NCBI GenBank assembly: GCA_014281115.1
Contig: JACONQ010000012.1
Span: forward strand, 62,001 to 126,000
Direction: 5' to 3'
Length of the DNA: 64,000 nt
DNA from: Laburnicola sp. R22_1
Taxonomy: Eukaryota > Ascomycota > Dothideomycetes > Pleosporales > Didymosphaeriaceae
Part shown: one piece after another, positions 20,049 through 29,936 of the stretch
How positions within the stretch are numbered: position 1 is the stretch's first letter
How the letters are laid out: every line of letters begins with the position of its first letter
Position numbers and translations under genes: made by a program
The notes under the pieces: generated by a model
What the model saw: only the letters and a program-made list of their open reading frames with translations
Database searches by the model: none
Told to the model about the DNA's origin: nothing

Positions 20049-22030
20049 AGCTAGCGCATATAGTCACCGCCCACATAGGGTTGCCGCCCACCCCGCCAAA
20101 ACGCGACACCTACACAAAACACGCGATATCTTACCACAACACTTATTAATATAGACCCCTACAAAGAAGCTATATAATTAGCTATTAGTAATTTTAACGC
20201 TAGCCTTTATCTAAGCCTACGCGCTGTAGCGAAGGTATATAATATCCCTTAATCTACCCTCTAAGGCTAACTAGGTAGCGCAACAAACAGCGCGATTTGC
20301 TATTAATACTAGTAGAGATTAACTCCTACATAGGAGGACTTCCTAGTAGACTAAATCCTTAAAGAAAACACACGCGCCTGCCCTTCCTTATACACTTACG
20401 TTTAAGAAATAGCAAATTAAATTCTATATATAAATAGCGATAACTAGCCTATTAGTAAGCTCTAGCTTTTATACTTTCTTTAGCGCTAGCTATATATTAC
20501 CTTTATAATTAGTAGAAAGCTAGAGGCTTAGAGCTTTAATATAGTAATACTAAAGTAACTACGCGTATTTCTAGAGCTTTATAAGTAGACTTAATAGTAG
20601 CTTAATATATAGGTAAAGAATACCTATAATATAAATAAGACTAGTATAGCTTTAAAAGTATATATAAACACTAGAGTACTCTTTAGTAGTTAAAAAAAAG
20701 ACTTATATTTAGTCTCTAAAAAATTATAAATAAATCTTTATAAATAAGTATATATTAGTAATAAAATAAAAACTACGCTACGTAGTTATCTTTAAAGGCT
20801 AGAGCCTATAGACTACTTAGTTTTTAGTTAAATTTATACCTAGCTAGCTTTATATAACCTCTAAAAATATATAAATATTAAAAGTAATAGGTATTAAATA
20901 GCTATAGTATATATTTATACCTAAGACGGCTATAGGTATGTTAGATATGCAGCTGTTAGATAGAACAAGCGCGTTGAGGTTGGATCTGTACAATCAAGCA
21001 GGGACCACCTGGCTTGGCACACTAGCGAAGAAGTCAGAACTAGCTAAACACGGTTGACAAAAAGGACAACAATACAATCATCATCATCCATTAAGACGCA
21101 TTATCGCATTCAACCATTAAATCTAACAAGGTAATAGCTAGTACTATTTTTTTATTCTTAATAGTTATAGTAGCTATATTAATATAGACTTTTTATAGCT
21201 TTATAGGCTATATTATATATAGCTTTTATATTTACCTATATATATTTTATATATTTTATAGTCCCTAAATCTCGCTTTTTTCTTTATAATTAAGTTTAGC
21301 TATAGATATTAGATCTAGAATTTTATATTAGTTAATAATACTATACCTATTAAAAAAAAGCGCTTTATTACCTACTATTATTAAGCTAAAAAAAAAGACT
21401 TTATAGAGCGTGTAATTTAAACTAGCTAGTAGGTATTTAGTCTTTACCTATTTAATATTAATTATATACTTAGCTTATTATAGGTCTCTTAGAGGTCTAC
21501 TATATTTACTTATTAATAGTAGTCTTAGTAGTAGCTCTAGAGTTTTTCTTTACTTTTTAGGGCCTTTATAATTTTTATATAGTATAGTATAATATTTAAA
21601 GTATTAAGAATCTAGATTATATAACCTAGCTACTTTTATAAAAAGTAAGTAAGACTCTAGTAATTATAAATACTAGAACTATAGGCCTAGAAGTAGAGAA
21701 AAGATAACTTAAGTAGTAGCTAGAAATATCTACTTTTTAGCGTTAGCGTAAGCGTGTTTAAGTAGACCTAAATTAATACTTTATAAAAGTAAAGAGTATT
21801 AGAAAGGCTATATACGTAGCTAAGGCTTTAGTAGCTAAACTATATATATCTATTATATTAAGCACTTTAGAAATAGCTACTATAGCTATAGCCACTATAG
21901 CGCTTAAATCTATATGTAGTTAATAGCAATTGTAATTAACGTTAGTAAGATATCGCGTGTTTTGTGCAGGTGTCGCGTTTTGGCGGGGTGGGCGGCAACC
22001 CTATGTGGGCGGTGACTATATGCGCTAGCT
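20049..22030. mobile_element. Fot1/pogo-like element, RIP-saturated inside, TIRs spared
   Basis: A 1,982-bp unit bounded by 86-bp inverted repeats (20049-20134 and 21945-22030) starting AGCTAGCGCATATAGTCACC, with a single mismatch, and flanked by TA on each side (20047-20048, 22031-22032). Size and TA target fit fungal Fot1/Pot2-type elements. The interior is extremely AT-rich with TpA everywhere and scarcely any CpA or TpG, so no transposase reading survives; the class is inferred from ends and length. The inverted repeats keep normal GC content and many CpA sites. A solo LTR is inserted at 20939-21128. Confidence 0.8.
20939..21128 (+). mobile_element. solo Copia LTR with 5-bp target duplication
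   Basis: 190 bp starting TGTTAGAT and ending ATCTAACA, flanked on both sides by AGGTA (20934-20938, 21129-21133). It is the reverse complement of the LTR at 38516-38701 along its whole length with scattered, mainly transition differences. It stands out as GC-normal inside RIP-saturated DNA, so it inserted after, or escaped, that mutation. The internal part of the retrotransposon was lost, presumably by LTR-LTR recombination. Confidence 0.93.
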
Positions 22031-22032
22031 TA

Positions 22033-22484
22033 ATTCTAGCTTCCGCAGCGGATCTTGTTCCGGCTGATAGTGGATCTTGCCGATATCCGATCAAGGCGGA
22101 ACTGGGGCACCCGAAATAACTTGGCGTCGCCACACCTAATGGCAACTGCGCGCTTGACTCTATCACCCACACAACGATGAATCGAGCGCCTTCTGCGCTT
22201 GCGAGAGCGGCGTTGGCTTTTCTTCAGCGGGCGAAGAGAAGTATTTGGGATTGGACGTTGTTGCCGCTTCTATCTGAAGTCGGAAGTCGGGGAAGAGAGA
22301 TCTAGGGTTTTGGAGTCTAGGATCTTGGCACGGGACCCACTGCGGGAACGTGTGACGGAAGCTCGGCAGTGCTGCGGCCTTTCCCCATTGTTTTGACTTG
22401 CGGTCGAACGTCAACATCACAGCGCCCGGCATCATTACCTACTATCTCAACCCTATCCTATTATTTGTACACATATGCTATACG
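22033..22484. other. intergenic region upstream of the nuclease-like gene
   Basis: GC-balanced. A minus-strand 90-codon frame with ATG (22435 to 22163) exists but has no recognisable features, and it would diverge from the gene at 22485. Likely promoter and leader sequence. Confidence 0.3.
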
Positions 22485-24007
22485 ATGAAGCGACGAGTAT
22501 CTGATAGTGATATCTGGCAGTCCTCTCGCTGCAGCGCTTGCAGTGCGAAGCGCCGCAAAACGCAATCTGCCGACGCCGACGCACCCCCGCAACCTCACCA
22601 CCTCCATCAAATCCATCACCGCAGCCGCTCACCCTAACCGAGAAAGCCCTCCACACGACCCAACGATCGATTCACGAGAAGACTGAAGCGTCGATTCAGC
22701 ACTGGGCAGAAGGCTGTGCGGCTGTTTGCGATCTCGAGATGGCAGCAGTGCCTCCAACGCCTCGAAGCGCATCCTTGAATGATCGTGGGCGCCGCAGCGC
22801 GAAACGTCATGCGCGCTCTCGCGGATCTCGGACGCCTAGTCCCAGCAAAAGACCATCGCCGCAAACCTACCGTACACGGAATATGTACCACGCTGGCGTT
22901 TTCGTCGACAAGCTGGGTGACCTTCCCCCGGAATTGACGGTGAGGTGCGACGAATACTGGGAATCGAAACGTGGGAGGATCAAGTGTCGGCTGCTGTAGA
23001 TGAACCACAAGCTGCTACATATCTTAGCGGGCTTGTATCGACATTCTGGGCCGAATCGCGAAGAAATGCACGCGAGTGTTCGCTGGAGGGCGATTGGAAG
23101 GCCAGTCTGAACAGCGTCGTAAGGAATCTAGCGGAACTTTGGCCGGGGGCGCTGAAGACGCATATGTCGGAGAAGGGTAAAGTTCCTAGCAATCCTCGAG
23201 AGTCTTGTAGGCAACATGCTAAACTTTTGTGCTAGTCTGGAATTCTGACCTCAAGCCAATGAGCTTGCCCCTTGACGAATCACACAATGAAGAGTATAGC
23301 GGAACGCGCACTCCTCGATTCACACCAGCAGAAACCGCCCTCCCTTATTTCAATTCAAACGACGCAGCAGCAGCAGCAGCGGCGGCGGCGGCGGCGGCCT
23401 TTCCCGGACCTGTACCATCACTACCGCCATACACACAATCAATTGCCTCAACCACAAGCACCGAGGCTGTGGATCCGTATCATATATCGACACCGAAACC
23501 AGACATCACGGTTGGGCTCGCACATACGGCGTTCGTACAATTGCATCAGCGGCGGCTAGTGATCACCAGGCATCTGGCTCAATACTGAGCGATCCGCATG
23601 CGGCTGACATGGGTATACGGTTTCCCTTCTTGGTTGTGGAAGCGAAAGGATTGAGTCTGAGCGGGAGCCTGATCAGTGGACAGAACCAAGCTGCCATCAG
23701 TGGTGCTTGCATGCTCACGATCCTAAAGGACCTCAGTCATCAGGCAGCATGGAACATGAGCTCAGAGCCTAACCTTGAGTTCCACGCGCCGGATGTGGAG
23801 CCGGGAATACCAACCATGACACCGTCAGTCTCGCAACCGACCCCAGTCCTCTGCTTTTCCATCGTGACCGAGGGCCCTGTACATGAGTTGTGGGTGCATT
23901 TCGAGCATGAAGGCGCATTTCACATGGAGTTTCTGCAGTCGTGGCGCACTGTACGCAAACAGGATGCGCAAAGGCTTGTGCATTTTCTAGCTCGGATTAT
24001 GGCTTAG
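22485..24007 (+). pseudogene. PD-(D/E)XK nuclease-like fungal protein, frame-broken
   Basis: ATG at 22485 gives MKRRVSDSDIWQSSRCSACS. Coding then passes through several frames: one with SPSKRPSPQTYRTRNMYHAG and VFVDKLGDLPPEL (to about 22950), next LGIETWEDQVSAAVDEPQAA (to about 23220), next a Ser/Pro/Ala region and PDITVGLAHTAFV (to about 23540), last FPFLVVEAKGLSLSGSLISG followed by QNQAAISGACMLTIL, ending at 24007. PD...(10+)...VEAKG is the core of the PD-(D/E)XK fold; together with the 'LGDLPPEL' lead and the 'QNQAA..G' block it matches a common family of Pezizomycotina proteins with a DUF7924-like domain, of unknown role. The change near 22945 (CDE to LGIETW) is a clean 1-nt slip; others may include introns. 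A GCA/GCG run encodes 12 Ala at about 23361-23398. Confidence 0.6.
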
Positions 24008-24442
24008 GGTAGAGGAAGACTCAAGGATGCGATTGTTAAAAAGCTGGAGAAGGTTCCGAGGAATGGAACATTTGGGTAGCTGTCAACATGAGCAGATGAA
24101 GTATTCAGCAATACACCCATTTCCCATGGCCTGCAACAGCTAGAAAACGGACCTGTTCGCATTTACGCTATATGTACAAGGCCGAGCCAATGGAGTCTGA
24201 TTATTCCCATCCTAGTAGCTTGGTGCCAAGATATTTAACCTGATCGTTCATTAAACCGTGCCTGACTAGCCAGTGGGCCTGTAGTGGGTCCGGTTCTTAC
24301 CACTAGTTCCGACCTGCTTCATGATTCTATTCCCCGTCGTGGCTGGATAGGTCTTAGCACTCACAGGCTTAAGTGGCAATAACGCTCAACCCCAAAGACC
24401 CTCGTTCAGGCCGGAAAACCGAGCGCCTCCTGCGCAATCCTC
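24008..24442. other. intergenic, no gene supported
   Basis: Between the nuclease-like gene and the left flanking repeat of the HET gene. No motif seen. Confidence 0.4.
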
Positions 24443-24555
24443 AGGCTGGAGCGGATCGGCCGCCCTCCCTGCAAACGGTGGCAAGCGCCACCTGCTATAG
24501 ATATCCCCATATCAGTTATCCAAGTACACGTTGTGATTTTTGTAAGTATTATTTG
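24443..24555 (+). repeat. left arm of inverted repeat pair bracketing the HET gene
   Basis: Contains CGGCCGCCCTCCCTGC then GGTGGCAAGCG, TAGATATC and TAAGTA-like blocks. The reverse complement of 27245-27365 has the same blocks in the same order at roughly three-quarters identity by eye. The two arms stand about 2.7 kb apart with the HET gene between. Confidence 0.65.
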
Positions 24556-24739
24556 AAATTCTAGGCGACAAAAATCTTGCGGTCAAGTTTATCAGCTACA
24601 GAGATGTCATTTACTCATGTTTACTCGAGCATACCGTTTAAGGAGAAACATCGTAGGAAGAGCCCTAAACAACCTCGACAATTCCTAGACTCTTTCTGTT
24701 CACCGCCAGAAGTACCTATATCGCGTATTTTCCGCTTCT

Positions 24740-26632
24740 CTAGATTGCCACCACCGCTTCTGTGATCTTGATGTCGGCTCCGCGCTGCTGCAGGAGAAGC
24801 TTCATCACGCTTTCCCCGCTGCTCGAGTTTGCGGCTGCAGCTTTCACCACCGCTTCTGTGATCTTGACGTCGGCTCCGCGCTGCTGCAGGAGAAGCTCCA
24901 TCACGTCTTTTCCACTTTTCCCGTTTGCGGCTGCAGCTTCCACCACCGCTTCTGTGATCTTGACGTCGGCTCCGCGCTGCTGCAGGAGAAGCTCCATCAC
25001 GTCTTTTCCACTTTTCTCGTTTGCGGCCGCAGCTTTTACTACCGCTTCTGTGATCTTGACGTCGGCTCCGCGCTGCTGCAGGAGAAGCTCCACATGGAGG
25101 GCTTTAAACGACCTTGCCAGCGTTACAACCAGGCCTTCTGTAACCTCAACTCCTTCTAATCGCTTTTGCAGGAGAAGCTTCATCACGCTTTCCCCACTGC
25201 TCGAGTTTGCGGCTGCAGCTTTCACCACCGCTTCTGTGATCTTGATGTCGGCTCTGCGCTGCTGCAGGAGAAGCTCCACATGGAGGGCTTTAAACAACCT
25301 TGCCAGCGTTACAACCAGGCCTTCTGTAACCTCAACTCCTTCTAATCGCTTTTGCAGGAGAAGCTCCATCACGCTTTCACCGCTGCTCGAGTTTGCGGCT
25401 GCAGCTTTCACCACCGCTTCTGTGATCTTGACGTCGGCTCCGCGCTGCTGCAGGAGAAGCTCCATCACTTCTTTTCCACTTTTCTCGTTTGCGGCCGCAG
25501 CTTTTACTACCGCTTCTGTGACTTTGGCTTGTTCTCTGTGGTGCTCGAGATAGTCGGCTACCTTAGTTGCAGTACACGTTTTTATTATTTTGCGCAAGGA
25601 TGACTCATCTTTAGAAGAGATATCATGTAAAAACTCCTTCATTGTCTTATTCGACATGGTTGATGACCCGAATAAAAATGCAGCAGTGTCGTGGATAACG
25701 TGTTGGATGTTTTTGGTGTAGTCTGGACGCAGGGTATCCGCGTCGAATGCGTCTGAGGAAATGCCAAGCAAGGCGTAGACCATGTCTCGTGGGTCACTTG
25801 CTTCGCTTTCGTTGAACTTTAGCAAAAGTGTATACAGATCTCTCTTCTCGCTCCACCACGAGTTCTTTCTTACGGGTCCGGGCATAATATCTAAGACGGC
25901 TTGAGAATGACGCTCTGGACTTGCTTGTAGAAGCAAGGGAGCAAGGGCGAAGATATATGCTGGAACGGACCTGTTACCACTGCATACTACGGCTCTTTTC
26001 GCATTGGCCACTTCTTGCAAGATCCACACCCTTTTAAACCAAGGCCGGCTCAAGAGTAATTCAAGACCTTTACGTTGCAAGGTGGTTAAACCTGTGTACC
26101 GGCACCTTAGATCAGGTTGGACTGATAGCCAGAGATTCTCCCAGCGTATATCGGCAAGATCCCACTTCATACCAGCGGTCTCCAAACTCTTGTGTTTTAG
26201 CTTCGTGAGAGAATCCATAAGAACATTAGTCTCGTATGTGGCTGGGCCCAGCCACACGACTACTTCCTCGGCTCGAGAATATATATCACCCATCTGTTAG
26301 ACCTAGTGTCCTCGTTCTCTTTCGTTACCTTAATCGATGCAGATTGCATCTACCCAAAGTACCTGGTCCATTTCGCGTCTGCGGAGGTATTGAAGCGCCA
26401 AGTACAGGTTTTCTGTTACACCAAACGTCCTTCCATTGACCGTCACAGCTGAAGACATTTCCGCGCCGCCCCACGTGTAAGATACAGCATGATAAGGTAT
26501 TAGGTCATCGCCGTCTAGGTAGGCTTGAAAAAGCTCGCACTCGATGTCATCAGGCACTTCGCCTTTCAGAAGTCGCAACAGCCGCAATAAGGGGCGTTCG
26601 ATATTAATCGGTTCGTACGTAAAGATCTCCAT
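24740..26632 (-). pseudogene. HET-domain (heterokaryon incompatibility) protein with 32-residue repeats, three clustered stops
   Basis: Member of the fungal HET family, cytosolic proteins that trigger cell death on non-self recognition. ATG at 26632. HET signatures: YHAVSYTWGG (about residue 47), VNGRTFGVTENLYLALQYLR, VLWVDAICID, then YSRAEEVVVWLGPAT, RPWFKRVWILQEVANAK and DPRDMVYALLGIS. The reading is a single frame of 630 codons, broken only by three stops at 26330-26332, 26303-26305 and 26297-26299, within 36 nt, where family members have Gln (ID-Q...H-Q-V-Q-QMG). Each is CAA/CAG to TAA/TAG, a CpA to TpA change. The C-terminal third is eight units such as ITEAVVKAAAANEKSGKEVM plus ELLLQQRGADVK, an ankyrin-like tail known from NLR/HET proteins. 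Truncated at ITEAVVAI. Apart from the stop cluster the gene looks intact. Confidence 0.88.
24750..25530 (-). repeat. 96-bp (32-residue) tandem repeat array in the HET gene
   Basis: Eight units and a partial ninth, most 96 bp, two of 90 bp (VTEGLVVTLAR...KALHVELLLQQR). Nucleotide identity between units is very high, pointing to recent unequal exchange. Two unit types alternate in the middle (units 2-5), suggesting duplication of a two-unit block. Confidence 0.9.
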
Positions 26633-27244
26633 CTATATTGCACATAGAACTGCTTAAGCATAAGCTCTAAGGTTGTAAGGCTAAGAAAGCGGGGGATTCG
26701 GATACCATGTCACTAGTGGCTGAGAACTGCGTACATCAAAGAAAATAATCAGACGCACGCATACAAAGGTTTTTGAGGAGCAAAAGTGGTAACAACTGAC
26801 AACAGGATGCAAGAGTGTCTATTGAAACCTACGTCCTCCGGTGGAGCTTATAAACAGCTAGGTGAGTTGGCTAAGGCAGGGAAAAAGCAATATGATGGCT
26901 CAGCCTCAGAGTGGGGCGCAGAATCAGCCTAGAAGGCCTTCATCAAGCTACCCTGAGCTCGCACGGTTCCTCCCTCGATCGACCATATTCTCAAATACTT
27001 CAATACTTTAAGAGAAAATACTATAAAAGTGAGCAGACTCAGTCAAGCATATATGCTTGCGGAACGTTAAAAACTTTTGTAGAGAGAAATAGTATAATCA
27101 CGAAGCTGAGAGAAGCTGAATAATGCCTCTTAGGCTACAGCTTTTCTTGCTGATAAGGCAGCCGTCCTTTGGTTATTAAGGGTTCCTTTTCACCACCAAA
27201 TATCTGATTAGATATTCCTAAAGAGGAAAATCTGGTGCCACAAT
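26633..27244. other. upstream region of the HET gene, no other gene seen
   Basis: About 0.6 kb up to the right flanking repeat. Expected to contain the HET promoter. Only short ORFs; no motif recognised. Confidence 0.4.
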
Positions 27245-27365
27245 TTGTATTCTCCTTAACGATACTTGCAAATTTGTAACATGTACTTAGATAGCTCATG
27301 TGGCGATATCTACGACAAGTGACGCTTGCCACCGTTAGCAGGGAGGGCGGCCGACCCGCTCCGGT
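27245..27365 (-). repeat. right arm of inverted repeat pair bracketing the HET gene
   Basis: Reverse complement partner of 24443-24555, containing GCAGGGAGGGCGGCCGACC on the plus strand. The same GC-rich core also recurs at about 28340 and, inverted, at about 30600. Confidence 0.65.
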
Positions 27366-27647
27366 ACACAACTTTGTGCGAGAGGCGTTGGACGTTCTAA
27401 AGAATAATAATGGAGTATATGTGTGCGTAGTTGCCACCAAGAACTTCCAGGCGGTGTCGCACGCACCATGAGTTTCGCATCCTACCACGCTATGCCGTGA
27501 TAAGTTAGATCTCGGAAGCGACAGCGCCTGGAGCGGACCCCACCACGGGAATTAATTCCGGACACCCCGGCCTAGTTGCGCCAAATTTAGCTCCCGCTCT
27601 CTTCCAAGAGATTCTGAAGCTACTGTACAATAGTCAAAATTTGCCTG

Positions 27648-27971
27648 CTTAAGCGAGGCCGCAAGGCTGAGCAGACATTCACCGGTCTGGAGGGGTCGGC
27701 ACGTCCGCTATTGCGCGTTCGACAGCTTGATCTGTTCGGCTCATGCTATTAGCCAACTGCGTGATAGTGATAGGGGCTTGGAAAAACTTTATTGCTTTGG
27801 CACTGTGACATTGAAGCAACCTTTAAATCTACCTATTAGATCACAAAGCTGGAAGTTATCTTGCAGCATGGCATATCAGCTGAACGGATCAAGCCGTCGA
27901 ACGCGCAATAGCGGACGTGCCGACCCCTCCAGACCGGTGAATGTCTGCTCAGCCCCGCAGCCTCGCTTAAG
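27648..27971. repeat. long inverted repeat (96-bp arms, about 130-bp loop)
   Basis: Left arm 27648-27743 and right arm 27876-27971 are near-perfect reverse complements, sharing for example AACGCGCAATAGCGGACG and CCGGTGAATGTCTGCTCAGC. Transcribed, it would fold into a strong hairpin; as DNA it looks like a MITE or a snap-back duplication. A partial further copy of the right-arm end (CTCAGCCCCGCAATTCTCGC) lies at 28134-28153. No target duplication found. Confidence 0.85.
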
Positions 27972-28611
27972 AAGACTAGCGCCAGACATCTCTCAGCGCA
28001 CCGTATCGGCGCGAGTGCCGTATCCGTTTTACTGGTAGACTCAGCGACCACGTCAACATATGCAGAGGTAGCCCGTAGCTGAAAGCGCCAGCAATGGTTG
28101 GAACACCGCATGCCAGCTCTATATGCAGTCAGCTCAGCCCCGCAATTCTCGCTTAAGAAGGCACCTTTTGGCTAATGCTAAATTAATCCTGGAAGGGGAG
28201 CGGGAGCTAAATTCGGCACAACCGGGCCACGTGCAGGCCTCTATGCAACTCAACTTTGAATATGCCACCGGTCAACTGAAGTCTCCAGCAAATACGTACA
28301 AAATTTGCCTTCTCGAAACAAACCCCCTGGCCGGTGCGGCTCGGCCGTCCTCCCTGCTAGCGTCACCAAGGTGTTCGTCTCTTCAGTTTGGTGTATTGCA
28401 AAATCGCCTTCGGCTAACCCCACATGTCAGCCTTACCGCGCCACGCTGTGGGCTGTGCAATCAGCCACGCCAGCCTCTCAGAAAAAGTGCATGGCTGATA
28501 AATTACTCAGGCAGGGTAGCCGGGCGCATATTCTCTTTCAATTCTTCCCAGCTCCTCCTTCGCATTTCGCATTCCCACCTCGTCGAGGCTCTCGCGCAGC
28601 TCGGCGTCTCC
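27972..28611. other. region upstream of the membrane-protein pair
   Basis: Open in the frame of the next gene from about 28123, but the translation there is low-complexity and includes the partial hairpin copy and the dispersed GGCTCGGCCGTCCTCCCTGC motif at about 28338, so it is more likely leader or repeat DNA than coding. Confidence 0.4.
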
Positions 28612-29100
28612 ATGAGCCATCGGGCACCCTCAGACGACACCCGGGCTACGCTGATGTCGTTCGTAAATTGGTTTCTCCGATCCATGGCTCTCGTGTACGC
28701 AGCATGGTTCTGGTGGAAGGGTATATTTTCGCTGCCACCGTACCCGTGTACGCCGATGGGGTTTTTCTTTGCAAAAGTGCGTCTGCGGGGCTGGCTGCGA
28801 ATTTTACATTTAATTTGGTATACATGCTGGCTTGTTAAAGAAGGGCTGCAAGGGCTAGTCGGTTTTGTAGCCTGTCTTTATTTATTGGGGGCTGTACTTC
28901 TGGCTTCAAAGAAGATACCGGCTGAGATTTGGAAGCCCAAACTGGGTCGAAAAGAGTGGTTTGCTTGGGTCCTGGACCCTGAGCCTGAGAAATATGAAGG
29001 GTACAGGATGATGAAAGAACTGTATGCGGAAAGTAAGCGCAAGACCAATATTCAGGAGACAGCGAAGGAAAAAGGTGTGTGCCCGTTGGATGCTTCATAA
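28612..29100 (+). CDS. small two-helix membrane protein, unknown function
   Basis: About 162 residues from ATG 28612 (MSHRAPSDDTRATLMSFVNW) to TAA. An upstream extension of the frame exists but is repeat-derived. Two membrane segments: about residues 17-35 (FVNWFLRSMALVYAAWFWW) and 79-98 (LQGLVGFVACLYLLGAVLLA), with an aromatic amphipathic stretch between (RGWLRILHLIWYTCWLVKE). The soluble tail (DPEPEKYEGYRMMKELYAES) is charged. No signal peptide or known domain. It ends 63 nt before a second membrane-protein gene on the same strand; paired short membrane proteins next to an NLR tail suggest a shared accessory function, but this is inference. Confidence 0.6.
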   Translation: MSHRAPSDDTRATLMSFVNWFLRSMALVYAAWFWWKGIFSLPPYPCTPMGFFFAKVRLRGWLRILHLIWYTCWLVKEGLQGLVGFVACLYLLGAVLLASKKIPAEIWKPKLGRKEWFAWVLDPEPEKYEGYRMMKELYAESKRKTNIQETAKEKGVCPLDAS

Positions 29101-29163
29101 ACAACGCATTCTATATGAAATAGCAACTAAGAAGATAACGTAGTCAGCAAACATGACGACGAT

Positions 29164-29934
29164 ATGCCAGGGGCGCGGCTTACCTCAAGACCAACATGGG
29201 CGACCATGAGGAGTCAAAAAGAAGAGGCTGATCTAGAAGGCAATCCGGCAGCACCTCAAGAACGTACCGAAATCTTTAATACGCAATCGTCATCGCGGAC
29301 ACCCTCCAGAACTGGTGGTTCTCTTCGGCGCGATCCGGAGCTTACGGGCCTAAGTTCAGAAACCCCTAACACAGACGTCCCTATGGACTCAGTGAATAGA
29401 AACACCTCTCGATCCTCATCCATTCCCATCACGATCCCAGATCCTTCGATCGAGCGTTCTTCCTCCGACCCTTCCGCTACCGTCTCTAACACACCCAATG
29501 AAGCAGAGACTCGTACAGCTCGGCGGCAAAAATTCAATCTCCTCTGCTTAATATCCGTTTTTGTTTTTTCATCCCTGTGTTTCTGTGCTGGAGCTTGTTT
29601 CCACTACAGCGTAAAACACATCAAGAAACTTATCATATCACCATTCCGTGCGATATACCTAGTCTACTATATTCTATTGGTTGAACTTGTGCTACATTGG
29701 AATAACATTACCGGTGTCAACGACTTGACTCCTGTGGGCCAGCTGATTCCACTGATCGTCAGTGTTGGTGGGATACTTCAGGGTTTTAAGACGCTTTTTC
29801 TTGTTTGGTTAAATGGAGATGGTCGGGAGGAAAGAGAACAGGACGCAAGGCAGGCCAGGATATCCCGCGATGTCTCAACCCCCAGTTCGTCCGAGATCGT
29901 TAGGTCGGGCGGAGATGAAGCTAGGGAGTATTGA
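29164..29934 (+). CDS. membrane protein with long Ser/Thr-rich N-terminal region
   Basis: 256 residues from ATG 29164. A second in-frame ATG at 29206 could be the start. Residues 20-120 are disordered (Ser/Thr/Pro/Glu-rich, e.g. SRSSSIPITIPDPS). Three hydrophobic segments follow: about 124-147 (FNLLCLISVFVFSSLCFCAG), 161-178 (RAIYLVYYILLVELVLHW) and 198-216 (LTPVGQLIPLIVSVGGILQG region). The tail is charged (REEREQDARQARISRD). No known domain. The stop at 29932-29934 overlaps the first codons of the WD40 relic, so the end of this gene may be fused to foreign sequence. The frame is clean of stops, unlike its neighbours. Confidence 0.6.
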   Translation: MPGARLTSRPTWATMRSQKEEADLEGNPAAPQERTEIFNTQSSSRTPSRTGGSLRRDPELTGLSSETPNTDVPMDSVNRNTSRSSSIPITIPDPSIERSSSDPSATVSNTPNEAETRTARRQKFNLLCLISVFVFSSLCFCAGACFHYSVKHIKKLIISPFRAIYLVYYILLVELVLHWNNITGVNDLTPVGQLIPLIVSVGGILQGFKTLFLVWLNGDGREEREQDARQARISRDVSTPSSSEIVRSGGDEAREY

Positions 29935-29936
29935 TT

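Noticed and set aside
22163..22435. Minus-strand 90-codon ORF with ATG
   Set aside because: No motif, no homologue recognised, and it sits in the expected promoter of the gene at 22485.
24762..25603. Long plus-strand ORF through the HET repeat array
   Set aside because: Antisense shadow of the 96-bp repeats; it inherits openness from repeat periodicity.
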